From Psychroserpens sp. SPM9 (GTDB lineage: Bacteria; Bacteroidota; Bacteroidia; Flavobacteriales; Flavobacteriaceae), in assembly GCF_025153525.1 (NCBI RefSeq), contig NZ_JANZNR010000004.1, positions 62,001 to 126,000 of the forward strand: DNA of 64,000 nucleotides. Direction: 5' to 3'. Below the pieces are notes generated by a model, which searched no databases, had not been told where the DNA came from, and saw only the letters and a program-made list of their open reading frames with translations. Positions 49,853 through 58,546 of this stretch are shown here, piece by piece (position 1 is the first letter of the stretch; every line of letters begins with the position of its first letter). The translations under genes and the position numbers were made by a program.

Positions 49853-52681
49853 ATGAAACAGATATTGTTAATCGCATTTTTTTGCATAGTATGTACTTAT
49901 AGTTTGTGTGCTCAAGTGGGAATTGGAACTACAAATCCTGAAGCGTCTTCAGTTTTAGATATTAATTCAACCGATAAAGGTGTATTAATCCCTAAAGTAG
50001 CTTTGTCAGATGTTGCAGATACCATGTTAGATGGTGTAAATCCAGCAGCTACAGGGTTGCTTATTTTTAACACAAATCCAGGAACTACAGGAGGTTCAGG
50101 TGTTGGTTTTTACTATTTTAACGGAACTGTCTGGGAACGTTTAGTAACGTCATTAACAGCAACAGATGATCATGACTGGTATGAGGAAGGCACAGCAGAT
50201 GCTCCAGATAATATTTCTGATGATAAATATACGCTCGGAAATATAGCTATTGGTAAAAACACAGCAGATTATCCGTTAGATATTAGCAGTATTACGTCTG
50301 AATATGGTGCTTATCTTTTATTAGGAGGTACTGATAATAATGTGAGAAGAGGTTATACTTCGAATATTACCAATTCTGGAAATGGAAGGCAATATGGGTT
50401 TCAAGCCACTTTAAGTGGCAACGGAACTAATGTGCATACGGGATTTCATAACTATTTGTCGGGCTCTGGAGGTGGAGCTCAATTAGGTGTTTCTACAGTA
50501 ATCAATAATAATGGTGCTGGTAGTCATTTTGGAGTGGATAATATGTTAAGTGGTTCGGGATTGGGAGAACAATTTGGAGTAAGAAACAGAATCACAAATA
50601 ACGGTAATAACTTGCACTATGGAATATATAATTTGCTATCAGGAACAGGAAACGGTGAGCAATATGGGCATTATAATTTTATTGATAACACTGGTGCAGG
50701 TATTCATTATGGCTCTTATAATTTACTATCAGGATCTGGTTCTGGTATTCAAATAGGTGATTATTCAAGGATTGATAATTCAGGAAACAATACGCACTAC
50801 GGCGAATTTATTCGTTTGAATGGCAGCGGTTCGGGAACTCATAACGGAACTGAAATTCAATTATCAGGCACAGGCTCTGGAGCACAATTAGGAACTATAA
50901 ATGTAATTGATAACAGTGGTAACGGCTTGCATTATGGATCCTATAATGTATTAAGAGGAACTGGAACTGGAACGCATTATGGTAACTGGACAAGGCTTCA
51001 AAGCATAGGAACAGGTAATCAAATAGGATTTTACGCTAATATCAATAATACAGGAGATGGAGAACATTATGGTCTTTATTCTGAACTTGAAGGAAATGGA
51101 AACGGAATTCAATATGGCATTAGGAATGAAATCACCAATTCAGGTTCAGGAATACATTATGGCTCATATAACTCTTTAACAGGAACTGGAGCAGGTGAGC
51201 AAACGGGGAACTATACAACGATAACTAATGATGGAAACGGTACTCATTATGGTTCAAGACATATAGTGAGCGGCTCGGGAAGTGGTAGTCATATTGGAAC
51301 TTATAATCTACTTACAGGAGTGGGTCAAGGAAATCATTATGCTGTTCAAAATAATATTGGTAGTTCAAGTAATTTTAATAAGTACGGCGTATCAAATGAT
51401 ATTTATAGCTCTGGAAATGGCTCTCATTATGGTATCTATAATGAATTGAGTGGGTCGGGAAACGGCGCTAAGTTTGGTGTGTATAATCGAATGATATCAG
51501 GTGCTGGCGGCACCCATTATGGCGTGTTTTCTGAAGCATTAAAATCAGGAAGTTATGCTGGTTACTTTTTAGGAAATGTTTCCATAGGTACTGCTCCAGG
51601 CAATCGATATATCATGCCAGCTTCAAGAGGAACTGCTAATCAGGTGATGCAAACCGATGGTGCAGGTAATGTAAGTTGGGCAACCTTGAGTACGCCTACA
51701 ATAGCAGCAGCTAACGGACTCAATACATTGGGAAGTACTGTGCAATTAGGTGGTGCACTCAATCAAGATACGACCATCACACATGGTATTTATTCATTAA
51801 TACATAACCTAAATAGTGCAGGTGATTTTATTGTTCAAAGTGCAGGACTCAATCATTTTGAAGTCAGAAATAATGGAAATACTTATTTTGGAGGCGATAC
51901 CCAATGGTATGACGAATCTATTTCAGGTACCATTTTAGCAAATTTGTTCGATATTAATGATGATGCTAATTTCTACCTTTACAGTAATGGAATTGTACAG
52001 CACTATATGTCTACTACAGGAAATACGGTTTTTAACGATCAAGGTCTTGCCTCTAATAATTTTATTGTTGAAAGTGATAATGAACCTTATCTTTTCTTTG
52101 TGAGAGGAAATCTTGACAGAATAGGCATTATGACGACAGCTCCTTCACATGATTTAACAATCAAGCAATCCAACACAACACAAGCTAGTGCTGGTGGATT
52201 AGCTTTAGAACATCCTAGTAATACTGATGAGTGGAAAATTTACCATAGCGGAACACATCTTTCATTTGCTGAAAATGGAGTGCGAAGAGCTTATGTCGAA
52301 GCTGGTACAGGTAGTTACTTTGTTACATCAGATAAGCGATTAAAGAAAAATATTTTACCAATGACAGAGGTAATGCAAAAATTGAATACCGTCAATACCT
52401 ATACGTATCAGTATAAAGATCAGCAAATCGACGCTTCTTTATCAGCTGGATTTATGGCGCAAGAATTAATGGATATTTTTCCAGACGCTGTTAAATTGAA
52501 TGAAGAAGGATTCTATGGTGTTAACTACAATTATTTTACGGTTGTAGCCATAAAAGCTATTCAGGAACAACAGAATGAAATCGCTACATTAAAAGCGCAA
52601 AACAACACCTTGGAAACCAAACTCGAATCACTTCAAAACGAAATTGAAGTGATTAAAAATGCTCTAAAAAACAGCAATTAA
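49853..52681 (+). CDS. Surface protein with 26 fifteen-residue repeats and peptidase S74 tail
   Basis: 942 residues from the ATG at 49853, which gives a clean signal peptide ending near SLCAQ. The N-terminal section (VGIGTTNPEASSVLDINSTDKGVLIPKV) is typical of Bacteroidota S74 tail-fibre-like proteins. Residues of about 174-563 consist of 26 uninterrupted units of exactly 15 residues, consensus GSGxGxHYGxYNxLS. A beta-rich region follows, then the peptidase S74 chaperone domain (TSDKRLKKNILPMTEVM, GFMAQELMDIFPDAV) with its autocleavage serine, and a short C-terminal coiled coil. The chain probably forms a trimeric beta-structured stalk at the cell surface. It overlaps the convergent PLP lyase gene by 4 nt. 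Confidence 0.85.
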   Translation: MKQILLIAFFCIVCTYSLCAQVGIGTTNPEASSVLDINSTDKGVLIPKVALSDVADTMLDGVNPAATGLLIFNTNPGTTGGSGVGFYYFNGTVWERLVTSLTATDDHDWYEEGTADAPDNISDDKYTLGNIAIGKNTADYPLDISSITSEYGAYLLLGGTDNNVRRGYTSNITNSGNGRQYGFQATLSGNGTNVHTGFHNYLSGSGGGAQLGVSTVINNNGAGSHFGVDNMLSGSGLGEQFGVRNRITNNGNNLHYGIYNLLSGTGNGEQYGHYNFIDNTGAGIHYGSYNLLSGSGSGIQIGDYSRIDNSGNNTHYGEFIRLNGSGSGTHNGTEIQLSGTGSGAQLGTINVIDNSGNGLHYGSYNVLRGTGTGTHYGNWTRLQSIGTGNQIGFYANINNTGDGEHYGLYSELEGNGNGIQYGIRNEITNSGSGIHYGSYNSLTGTGAGEQTGNYTTITNDGNGTHYGSRHIVSGSGSGSHIGTYNLLTGVGQGNHYAVQNNIGSSSNFNKYGVSNDIYSSGNGSHYGIYNELSGSGNGAKFGVYNRMISGAGGTHYGVFSEALKSGSYAGYFLGNVSIGTAPGNRYIMPASRGTANQVMQTDGAGNVSWATLSTPTIAAANGLNTLGSTVQLGGALNQDTTITHGIYSLIHNLNSAGDFIVQSAGLNHFEVRNNGNTYFGGDTQWYDESISGTILANLFDINDDANFYLYSNGIVQHYMSTTGNTVFNDQGLASNNFIVESDNEPYLFFVRGNLDRIGIMTTAPSHDLTIKQSNTTQASAGGLALEHPSNTDEWKIYHSGTHLSFAENGVRRAYVEAGTGSYFVTSDKRLKKNILPMTEVMQKLNTVNTYTYQYKDQQIDASLSAGFMAQELMDIFPDAVKLNEEGFYGVNYNYFTVVAIKAIQEQQNEIATLKAQNNTLETKLESLQNEIEVIKNALKNSN
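50372..51541 (+). repeat. Coding array of 26 in-frame 45-bp repeats
   Basis: Twenty-six consecutive 45-bp units, each encoding 15 residues. Position 9 is almost always glycine, positions 7-8 are mostly His-Tyr in odd-type units, and positions 1, 3 and 5 are mostly glycine. Units alternate between an N-start type (NSGNGxHYG) and a G-start type (GSGSGxQxG), giving a weak 90-bp super-period over much of the array. DNA identity between units is moderate, so the array is old. Confidence 0.9.
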
Positions 52682-53895
52682 AAAACGGCTTCTTTCTCTA
52701 AAATATCAAGTGCTTCCATACATTCTCGCATCATTTGATAGGTACGTTCAATATCGGCATCTAAACCAATTGAAAAACGAATTAAACCATCACTCAATCC
52801 CATTTCAGCTTGTTCGTCTTCAGGAATTTCAGAAGAGGTTGAACTTCCAGGCGCAGAGAATAAGGTTTTATAAAATCCTAGACTAACCGCAAGATAGCCC
52901 AAGTTTTTTTCTTGCATCATTTCCATTAACGCATTGGCTTTATCTAATGAACCAACATCAATTGTCAACATACCACCAAAACCGTATTTTTCATTCATCA
53001 TCGATTTAAATAAATCATGAGATGGGTGAGACGCCAATCCAGGATACACTGTTTTCAATCCGTCTTGTTCAAATTTTTCAGCTAAAAAAGCAGCGTTTAA
53101 ACTGTGTTGCTGCATACGAATATGTAAGGTTCTCAAATTCTTTAATACAGAAGCCGAACGCAAACTGTCCATAGTAGAACCTAATAACATCGAAGCACCA
53201 TCATTAACATTTCTTAAATCGTTAATAAATTCTTGTGTCCCACAAACAACACCTCCTACAGTGTCACTAGAACCATTGATAAATTTGGTCAAACTGTGAA
53301 TCACCACGTCGGCACCTAATTTTGCAGGCGAAATAGATAAAGGTGAAAAGGTATTATCAACAACTAATTTTAGGTTATGACGTTTAGCGATTTCAGATAA
53401 ACCTTTAATGTCTGCTACTTCTAATAACGGGTTGCTCACCGATTCACAATATAAAACTTTGGTGTTTTTGGTGATGGCAGCTTCAACCACATCCAGTTTT
53501 GTAATATCAACAAATGAGGTTTCAATATTAAAGCGAGGTGTAAAGTTTTTTAAGAAAGCATACGTTCCTCCATAAATTGTTCGGCTTGAAACAATGTGGT
53601 CACCAGCGCCACAAAGCTGCATTAAAACAGGAGTAATCGCTCCCATTCCTGAGGCCGATACATTGGCTGTTTCGGTACCTTCCATGGCAGCTAACGCTTC
53701 TCCAAGATATAAGTTTGAAGGGGAGGAATGACGTGAATATAGGTAGCAGCCATCAGCATTACCTTCAAAGGTATCAAACATGGTTTTTGCCGAAAGAAAT
53801 GTATAGGTTGATGAATCAGAAATTGAAGGATTCACACCTCCAAATTCTCCGAAATATTGTAAGTCTTGAATGTTATTAGCTGGTTTAAAAGCCAT
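52678..53895 (-). CDS. Cys/Met metabolism PLP-dependent lyase (methionine gamma-lyase-like)
   Basis: 405 residues of the trans-sulfuration (CGS/MGL) fold-type I PLP family. Signatures are YSRHSSPSNLYLGEALAAMEGTE, VSASGMGAITPVLMQL, VDNTFSPLSISPAKLGADVVIHSLTKFINGSSDTVGG (PLP lysine in LTKF), and GGMLTIDVG. It ends LIRFSIGLD. The exact substrate, whether methionine gamma-elimination or cystathionine-type, cannot be set from sequence. It is transcribed divergently from an Lrp-type regulator, whose product probably controls it. Confidence 0.9.
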   Translation of the reverse strand: MAFKPANNIQDLQYFGEFGGVNPSISDSSTYTFLSAKTMFDTFEGNADGCYLYSRHSSPSNLYLGEALAAMEGTETANVSASGMGAITPVLMQLCGAGDHIVSSRTIYGGTYAFLKNFTPRFNIETSFVDITKLDVVEAAITKNTKVLYCESVSNPLLEVADIKGLSEIAKRHNLKLVVDNTFSPLSISPAKLGADVVIHSLTKFINGSSDTVGGVVCGTQEFINDLRNVNDGASMLLGSTMDSLRSASVLKNLRTLHIRMQQHSLNAAFLAEKFEQDGLKTVYPGLASHPSHDLFKSMMNEKYGFGGMLTIDVGSLDKANALMEMMQEKNLGYLAVSLGFYKTLFSAPGSSTSSEIPEDEQAEMGLSDGLIRFSIGLDADIERTYQMMRECMEALDILEKEAVF

Positions 53896-53926
53896 TAGTT
53901 TCTAATTTAGAAGGTTACTTGTTTGG

Positions 53927-53939
53927 TAAACCTGGTTTA
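53927..53939. promoter_or_regulatory. Candidate operator in the Lrp/PLP-lyase intergenic region
   Basis: A perfect 6-bp inverted repeat with a one-base centre, TAAACC-T-GGTTTA, located 32-44 nt upstream of the PLP lyase start. Position and symmetry suit regulation of this gene by the divergent Lrp protein, but Lrp sites are usually longer and looser. Confidence 0.35.
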
Positions 53940-54029
53940 TATTACTTCAAATGTCGCTGTATTTAGATTATATATCAATCAAATAATAATTATTTAGAAA
54001 ATAAAACTATATAAATTGGTTTTTATGGT

Positions 54030-54037
54030 TATTTTTG
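54030..54037 (+). promoter_or_regulatory. Putative -7 promoter element of the Lrp gene
   Basis: TATTTTTG fits the Bacteroidota TAnnTTTG consensus and lies 47 nt before the start codon. No good -33 element was seen at the usual distance. Confidence 0.35.
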
Positions 54038-54083
54038 TGATGGTTATTGAGTTTCAAATATTTAATCTGAAAATTTTTCAATC

Positions 54084-54545
54084 ATGATACAATTAGACAC
54101 AATCGATAAAACCTTGTTGGGTTTACTTCAAAAGGATAGCAAGCAAACCAATAAAGAATTGTCTCATAAACTCAACCTTTCTGTGACTGCAGTTTATGAA
54201 CGCATTAAAAAATTAGAACGCGAAGGTGTTATTTCAAACTATGTAGCACTTATCGATAAAAAGTCTGTAGATAAAGCATTTGTTACGTTCTGCAGTATCA
54301 AATTATCTCAGCATACTAAAGATTATGTGGTGAAGTTTGAAAAGGAAGTGACCAAATTAGACGAGGTATTAGAGTGTTATCATATTAGTGGAGACTATGA
54401 TTACTTACTTAAAGTTATTGTTTCAGATATGGATGAATTTCGAGAGTTTATGGTAAAAAAACTCACAACGATTAGTCATATTGGTAGTACACATAGTGCC
54501 TTTATGATTAATGAAGTGAAGCATACTACTGCACTAAGTATTTAA
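54084..54545 (+). CDS. Lrp/AsnC family transcriptional regulator
   Basis: 153 residues. The N-terminal winged HTH reads LDTIDKTLLGLLQKDSKQTNKELSHKLNLSVTAVYERIKKLEREGVI. The C-terminal RAM (amino-acid-sensing) domain has VLECYHISGDYDYLLKVIVSDMDEFREFMVKKLTTI. It is transcribed divergently from the Cys/Met PLP lyase across 188 nt and is likely to control it in response to an amino acid. The CPBP gene follows 22 nt downstream. Confidence 0.95.
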   Translation: MIQLDTIDKTLLGLLQKDSKQTNKELSHKLNLSVTAVYERIKKLEREGVISNYVALIDKKSVDKAFVTFCSIKLSQHTKDYVVKFEKEVTKLDEVLECYHISGDYDYLLKVIVSDMDEFREFMVKKLTTISHIGSTHSAFMINEVKHTTALSI

Positions 54546-54567
54546 TGCAAATTGGTTACCTTTAGAT

Positions 54568-55194
54568 ATGCAATCTGTATCGTATAAGCTTTCCGAATTT
54601 TTTATCATATTTATTTTGGTGCCAGTCAGTTTTGCTGTAGAATATCCGCTTTTTATAAAGATGATTATTGGGCTTTTAGGCTTTTTATATGTTGTGTTTG
54701 TACTATTGCGTATTGAAAAAAACAAATTTAAAATCGCTCAAAACCTTAACTGTAAGCAGTTTATAAATCAAACTTTAATTCAGCTGACAGTAATTGCTAT
54801 CCTTACTTCGCTTTATATGTGGATTGTCGATCCGCCAAATTTGTATACTGTGATTATAAACAAACCCTTATTATGGTTGGTAATTTTATTGGTATATAGC
54901 ATTTTTTCAGTGTATCCGCAAGAATTGATTTACCGAACCTTCTTTTTTCAACGTTATCAATCCTTATTTAAAAGCAAAACAGTATTTATCATTTTAAATG
55001 CGGCTTTATTTTCTTTGGCGCACTTATTTTTTAGAAACGGACTGGTTATGATACTGACTTTTATTGGCGGAATTTTATTCGCACTAACCTTTCAGAAAAC
55101 TAAGTCCACACTTTTAGTATCTGTTGAACACGCTATTTATGGTTGTTGGTTATTTACGGTCGGAATGGGGAACATGTTAGGTTTTCCTAGTTGA
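54568..55194 (+). CDS. CPBP family intramembrane metalloprotease
   Basis: 208 residues with about six membrane helices. The CPBP (Abi) signature is QELIYRTFFFQRY, with QE in place of the more usual EE, followed by LFSLAHLFF and VSVEHAIYGCWLF, which provide the second and third metal-ligand histidines. The replaced first glutamate could reduce or alter activity. It is 22 nt downstream of the Lrp gene, so the two may be cotranscribed. The substrate is unknown. Confidence 0.88.
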   Translation: MQSVSYKLSEFFIIFILVPVSFAVEYPLFIKMIIGLLGFLYVVFVLLRIEKNKFKIAQNLNCKQFINQTLIQLTVIAILTSLYMWIVDPPNLYTVIINKPLLWLVILLVYSIFSVYPQELIYRTFFFQRYQSLFKSKTVFIILNAALFSLAHLFFRNGLVMILTFIGGILFALTFQKTKSTLLVSVEHAIYGCWLFTVGMGNMLGFPS

Positions 55195-55239
55195 AAAAAA
55201 TCTATTACATTTATAATTCTATTAATTAGGAGCCTCATA

Positions 55240-56010
55240 ATGAAATACGATCAGATTAAAGACTTGTATAAAACCATATTTAAGTCTTACGATAAACCTT
55301 CACTAAAAGAACATATTAATAAAATTTTAGAACTCGATAATTTTTTGCCTTACAGTTCTACATTTTTTTGTGTAACTAATACTCAAGATTTAACTTTTGA
55401 GTTTATAAGCAAGAATTTTAATGCTTGTTTGGGTTTAGATCCTATTGAGATGAAAACGAAAGGCATGCGTTATTTTTGGAGTAGAATTCATCCCGATGAT
55501 ATCGAAGGCTGGTTAACAGCACTAAACAAACTTATGGAATTTACTTTGGGAGAAATTTCAGAAGACTTGAGGGAGCGTGCTAATTATACTTGGAATTTTA
55601 GGTTTAAAAATGCAGATGATGTCTATGTAAATGTCATTCAAAATACAACACCATTAGCTTTTGACACTGATGGAAAGCCTATTATCGGACTCGCACATTA
55701 CACTATTTTGCATCCAAATATTAAAATGGAAATTACAGCTTCTGCAAAATTATTAAATAGCCAAAACGAATACGAAACCATCTATTTTAATAACTTTTCT
55801 CAAAAACTATTAAACGAAGGAATTAGTAATAGGGAACGCGATGTTATTAGGTTATTACTCTTAGACTATTCGAGTAAAATCATTTCAGAAAAATTAAATA
55901 TTAGTCCGCATACAGTCGATACCCATCGAAGAAATATTCTCAAAAAATTGAAAGTTTCCTCTACTGGTGAACTTGTTGGAATGTTAAAAAGAAACCAGCA
56001 CTTCCTTTAA
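55240..56010 (+). CDS. PAS domain LuxR-type regulator
   Basis: 256 residues, soluble. Residues of about 40-165 form a PAS-like sensor domain (FEFISKNFNACLGLDPIEMKTKGMRYFWSRIHPDD, YTWNFRFKNADDVYVNV). The C-terminal LuxR HTH is GISNRERDVIRLLLLDYSSKIISEKLNISPHTVDTHRRNILKKLKV. It is a one-component cytosolic regulator; the signal and targets are unknown. Two hairpins follow the stop codon. Confidence 0.9.
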   Translation: MKYDQIKDLYKTIFKSYDKPSLKEHINKILELDNFLPYSSTFFCVTNTQDLTFEFISKNFNACLGLDPIEMKTKGMRYFWSRIHPDDIEGWLTALNKLMEFTLGEISEDLRERANYTWNFRFKNADDVYVNVIQNTTPLAFDTDGKPIIGLAHYTILHPNIKMEITASAKLLNSQNEYETIYFNNFSQKLLNEGISNRERDVIRLLLLDYSSKIISEKLNISPHTVDTHRRNILKKLKVSSTGELVGMLKRNQHFL

Positions 56011-56053
56011 ACTCATAAAATTACTCAAATTGAGTATTGTAAAACCTTTCAAA

Positions 56054-56074
56054 AACATTCAATTTTGGAATGTT
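56054..56074 (+). terminator. Weak hairpin after the PAS-LuxR gene
   Basis: A 7-bp stem AACATTC / GAATGTT with a 7-nt loop, 44 nt past the stop codon, but no strong T run follows. Confidence 0.35.
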
Positions 56075-56097
56075 ATTAATTTACATAGGGATAAAAC

Positions 56098-56145
56098 GCT
56101 CATTCGACTTAGGTTAAATAATCTAAAAGGAATGAGCTTTTTTTA
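56098..56145 (+). terminator. Terminator-like hairpin between the PAS-LuxR gene and lpd
   Basis: An 8-bp stem GCTCATTC / GAATGAGC (56098-56105 and 56130-56137) with a 24-nt loop, followed directly by a run of seven T. Confidence 0.7.
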
Positions 56146-56195
56146 TAATTACATCTTAAACCCTCAAAATAATAGTAATTAATTAACCAAAATTG

Positions 56196-56203
56196 TACTT
56201 TTG
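56196..56203 (+). promoter_or_regulatory. Putative -7 promoter element of lpd
   Basis: TACTTTTG fits the Bacteroidota TAnnTTTG consensus and lies 33 nt before the lpd start codon. The -33 region is AT-rich without a clear TTTG. Confidence 0.42.
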
Positions 56204-56236
56204 TATTCGTATACAAATTAGATAAAAATATAGTTT

Positions 56237-57637
56237 ATGAAATCATACGATGTAGCAGTAATAGGTTCGGGTCCTGGTGGATATGTAGCAGCAATTCGTT
56301 GCGCACAATTAGGCATGAAAACAGCAATAATTGAAAAATATTCTACACTTGGAGGAACTTGTTTAAATGTGGGTTGTATTCCAAGTAAAGCCTTATTAGA
56401 TTCATCTCACCATTACGAAGATGCCATTAAGCATTTTGAAGAGCATGGTATTGAAATTCCTGGAGATGTTAAGGTGAATTTAGAGCAAATGATTGCGCGT
56501 AAGCAGTCTGTTGTAGACCAAACTACTAGCGGAATTGATTTCTTAATGAAGAAAAATAAGATTGATGTGTATGAAGGTTTAGGAAGTTTTAAAGATGCGA
56601 CTCATATTCAAATTGAAGGTAAAGAAACCACTGAAATTGAAGCGAAGAACAGCATCATTGCAACAGGTTCAAAACCGTCTAATCTTCCATTTATAAAGTT
56701 AGATAAAGAACGTATTATCACATCTACTGAAGCTTTAAAGCTTAAGGAAATTCCGAAGCACTTAATCGTAATTGGTGGTGGCGTAATTGGTTTAGAATTA
56801 GGGCAGGTGTACCGTCGTTTAGGTGCCGAAGTTACTGTTGTTGAATTTATGGATCGTATCATTGCTGGTATGGATGCAGGCTTATCTAAAGAACTCAATA
56901 AAGTGTTTAAGAAGGCTAAATTTGGTATGAATGTTTCGCATAAGGTAACTTCTGTTGAACGCAAAGGAGATGAAGTCATTGTTAAAGCGCAAAATAAAAA
57001 AGGAGATATCGTTGAGTTTAAAGGCGATTATTGTCTTGTGGCTGTTGGACGTAAACCTTATACTGAAGGTTTGAATGCTGAAGCTGCAGGTGTGAAATTA
57101 AATGATAGAGGACAAATTGAAGTCAACGACCATTTGCAAACCACTGCCAAGAATATCTATGCTATTGGCGATGTCATTAAAGGTGCTATGCTGGCTCATA
57201 AAGCATCAGAAGAAGGTGTTTTGGTTGCTGAAACCTTAGCAGGACAAAAACCGCATATCAATTATAATTTAATTCCTGGTGTGGTTTACACATGGCCGGA
57301 AGTTGCTGCCGTTGGTAAAACTGAAGAAGAATTAAAAGCTGCTGGTGTAGCCTACAAAACAGGACAATTTCCAATGCGTGCTTTAGGTAGAAGTAGAGCG
57401 AGTATGGATATCGACGGCTTTGTAAAAGTGCTAGCCGATAAAAACACGGATGAAATTTTAGGAGTGCATATGATTGGAGCTCGTGCTGCCGATATGATTG
57501 CCGAAGCAGTTGTAGCTATGGAATATAGAGCTTCTGCCGAAGATATTTCTCGTATGTCTCACGCACATCCCACGTTTACTGAAGCAATTAAAGAAGCGGC
57601 TTTAGCTGCAACGGATGATATTGCGTTGCATATTTAA
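56237..57637 (+). CDS. lpdA: Dihydrolipoyl dehydrogenase
   Basis: 466 residues of the class I pyridine nucleotide-disulfide oxidoreductase family. FAD binding: VAVIGSGPGGYVAAIRCAQLG. Redox disulfide: GGTCLNVGCIPSKALL. NAD binding: LIVIGGGVIGLELGQVYRRLGAEVTVVE. The second FAD motif is NIYAIGDVIKGAMLAHKASEEG. The catalytic His-Glu pair is in HAHPTFTEAIKEA near the C-terminus. It is the E3 subunit of 2-oxoacid dehydrogenase complexes and possibly of the glycine cleavage system. No E1 or E2 gene is nearby. A strong terminator follows. Confidence 0.97.
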   Translation: MKSYDVAVIGSGPGGYVAAIRCAQLGMKTAIIEKYSTLGGTCLNVGCIPSKALLDSSHHYEDAIKHFEEHGIEIPGDVKVNLEQMIARKQSVVDQTTSGIDFLMKKNKIDVYEGLGSFKDATHIQIEGKETTEIEAKNSIIATGSKPSNLPFIKLDKERIITSTEALKLKEIPKHLIVIGGGVIGLELGQVYRRLGAEVTVVEFMDRIIAGMDAGLSKELNKVFKKAKFGMNVSHKVTSVERKGDEVIVKAQNKKGDIVEFKGDYCLVAVGRKPYTEGLNAEAAGVKLNDRGQIEVNDHLQTTAKNIYAIGDVIKGAMLAHKASEEGVLVAETLAGQKPHINYNLIPGVVYTWPEVAAVGKTEEELKAAGVAYKTGQFPMRALGRSRASMDIDGFVKVLADKNTDEILGVHMIGARAADMIAEAVVAMEYRASAEDISRMSHAHPTFTEAIKEAALAATDDIALHI

Positions 57638-57661
57638 GAGCTTATAATATTTTTATAGATT

Positions 57662-57690
57662 AAAGCGGACTTATTTGTCCGCTTTTTTTA
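57662..57690 (+). terminator. Terminator of lpd
   Basis: A perfect 9-bp stem AAAGCGGAC / GTCCGCTTT with a 6-nt loop and a T run, 25 nt after the stop codon. Confidence 0.92.
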
Positions 57691-57791
57691 TATAAAGGCA
57701 TTTAATTTGTAACAATTTAATACCTTTAAACACAAATAGTTATTCAGCCTTAACTACACCATCAACTTAATTTGCTTTCAACCGAAAGTGA

Positions 57792-58541
57792 ATGATCAAA
57801 TTTTTCCGTCGCATTAGACAATCGCTGCTATCAGAGAATAAGTTTTCAAAATATCTTATTTACGCTGTTGGTGAAATTATCCTAGTGGTTATTGGGATTC
57901 TTATTGCGCTTCAAATCAATAATTGGAATAACGATAAAGCCAATACAAAGGAAGAAGAATTCATTCTGAAAAACCTAAACTTCGAATTCAGAAAAAACAA
58001 AACAGACCTTGAAAGCATTAAGCTTGATTATCAGCAATTCTTAAAATCGACCAAGTCTGTTTTAAATCTTATTGGAGAAACCGAAGACATTATAAAAGCT
58101 CAAAATACCGATAGCCTCATATCAGAAAGTATCAATAGTTATGATTACAGGCCAACTCAAAATGTGTTTTCTGATCTTATATCTTCCGGAAACTTGAAAT
58201 TGATTTCTTCAGATTCGCTTCGCTTATATTTGTTTCAGTGGTCTAGCTTTCTTAACGAAAAGGAAGAGGCTTGGGATACCTTAGACGATTTTTCACAAAA
58301 TATGATGTTGCCTTACCTTACCAAAAATGCATCGCTTAAAAATATTGATAGTTACGGATTATTAGACTGGAACCAAAAATCTAAACTTACACCTAATTCT
58401 TTCGAAATGTTTCAAGATTTAGAATTTGAAAATAATATAGATAATCATGCATGGAGTATTGCCAATTACCTTCGGGCATTGGAAAATCTTGAAATAATAA
58501 TCAACAAAATCATTGCCGAAACATCAAAAGTAAACAAGTAG
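57792..58541 (+). CDS. DUF6090-type membrane protein, copy 1 of 5
   Basis: 249 residues. The N-terminus MIKFFRRIRQSLL is basic and is followed by one membrane helix (YAVGEIILVVIGILIALQINNWN, about residues 24-46). The long C-terminal region is mainly helical and predicted outside the cytosol (DLESIKLDYQQFLKSTKSVLNLIGETED, SDLISSGNLKLISSDSLRLYLFQWSSFLNE). This copy's N-terminus is the most divergent of the five (FSKYLIYAVGEI). The gene starts the array and has its own upstream intergenic region after the lpd terminator. Function is unknown. Confidence 0.82.
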   Translation: MIKFFRRIRQSLLSENKFSKYLIYAVGEIILVVIGILIALQINNWNNDKANTKEEEFILKNLNFEFRKNKTDLESIKLDYQQFLKSTKSVLNLIGETEDIIKAQNTDSLISESINSYDYRPTQNVFSDLISSGNLKLISSDSLRLYLFQWSSFLNEKEEAWDTLDDFSQNMMLPYLTKNASLKNIDSYGLLDWNQKSKLTPNSFEMFQDLEFENNIDNHAWSIANYLRALENLEIIINKIIAETSKVNK

Positions 58542-58546
58542 AACCA

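Noticed and set aside
50372-51541. CRISPR-like periodicity of 45 bp
   Set aside because: The repeats are in frame within one long open reading frame, vary throughout, and have no constant repeat/spacer pattern.
49853-52681. Prophage tail fibre, because of the peptidase S74 domain
   Set aside because: The protein has a secretory signal peptide, and no other phage gene lies nearby; S74 proteins are common on Bacteroidota chromosomes.
56608-56979. Minus-strand 123-residue open frame within lpd
   Set aside because: It is antisense to the NAD-binding part of lpd and is low-complexity Ser/Thr/Pro sequence, typical of a shadow frame.
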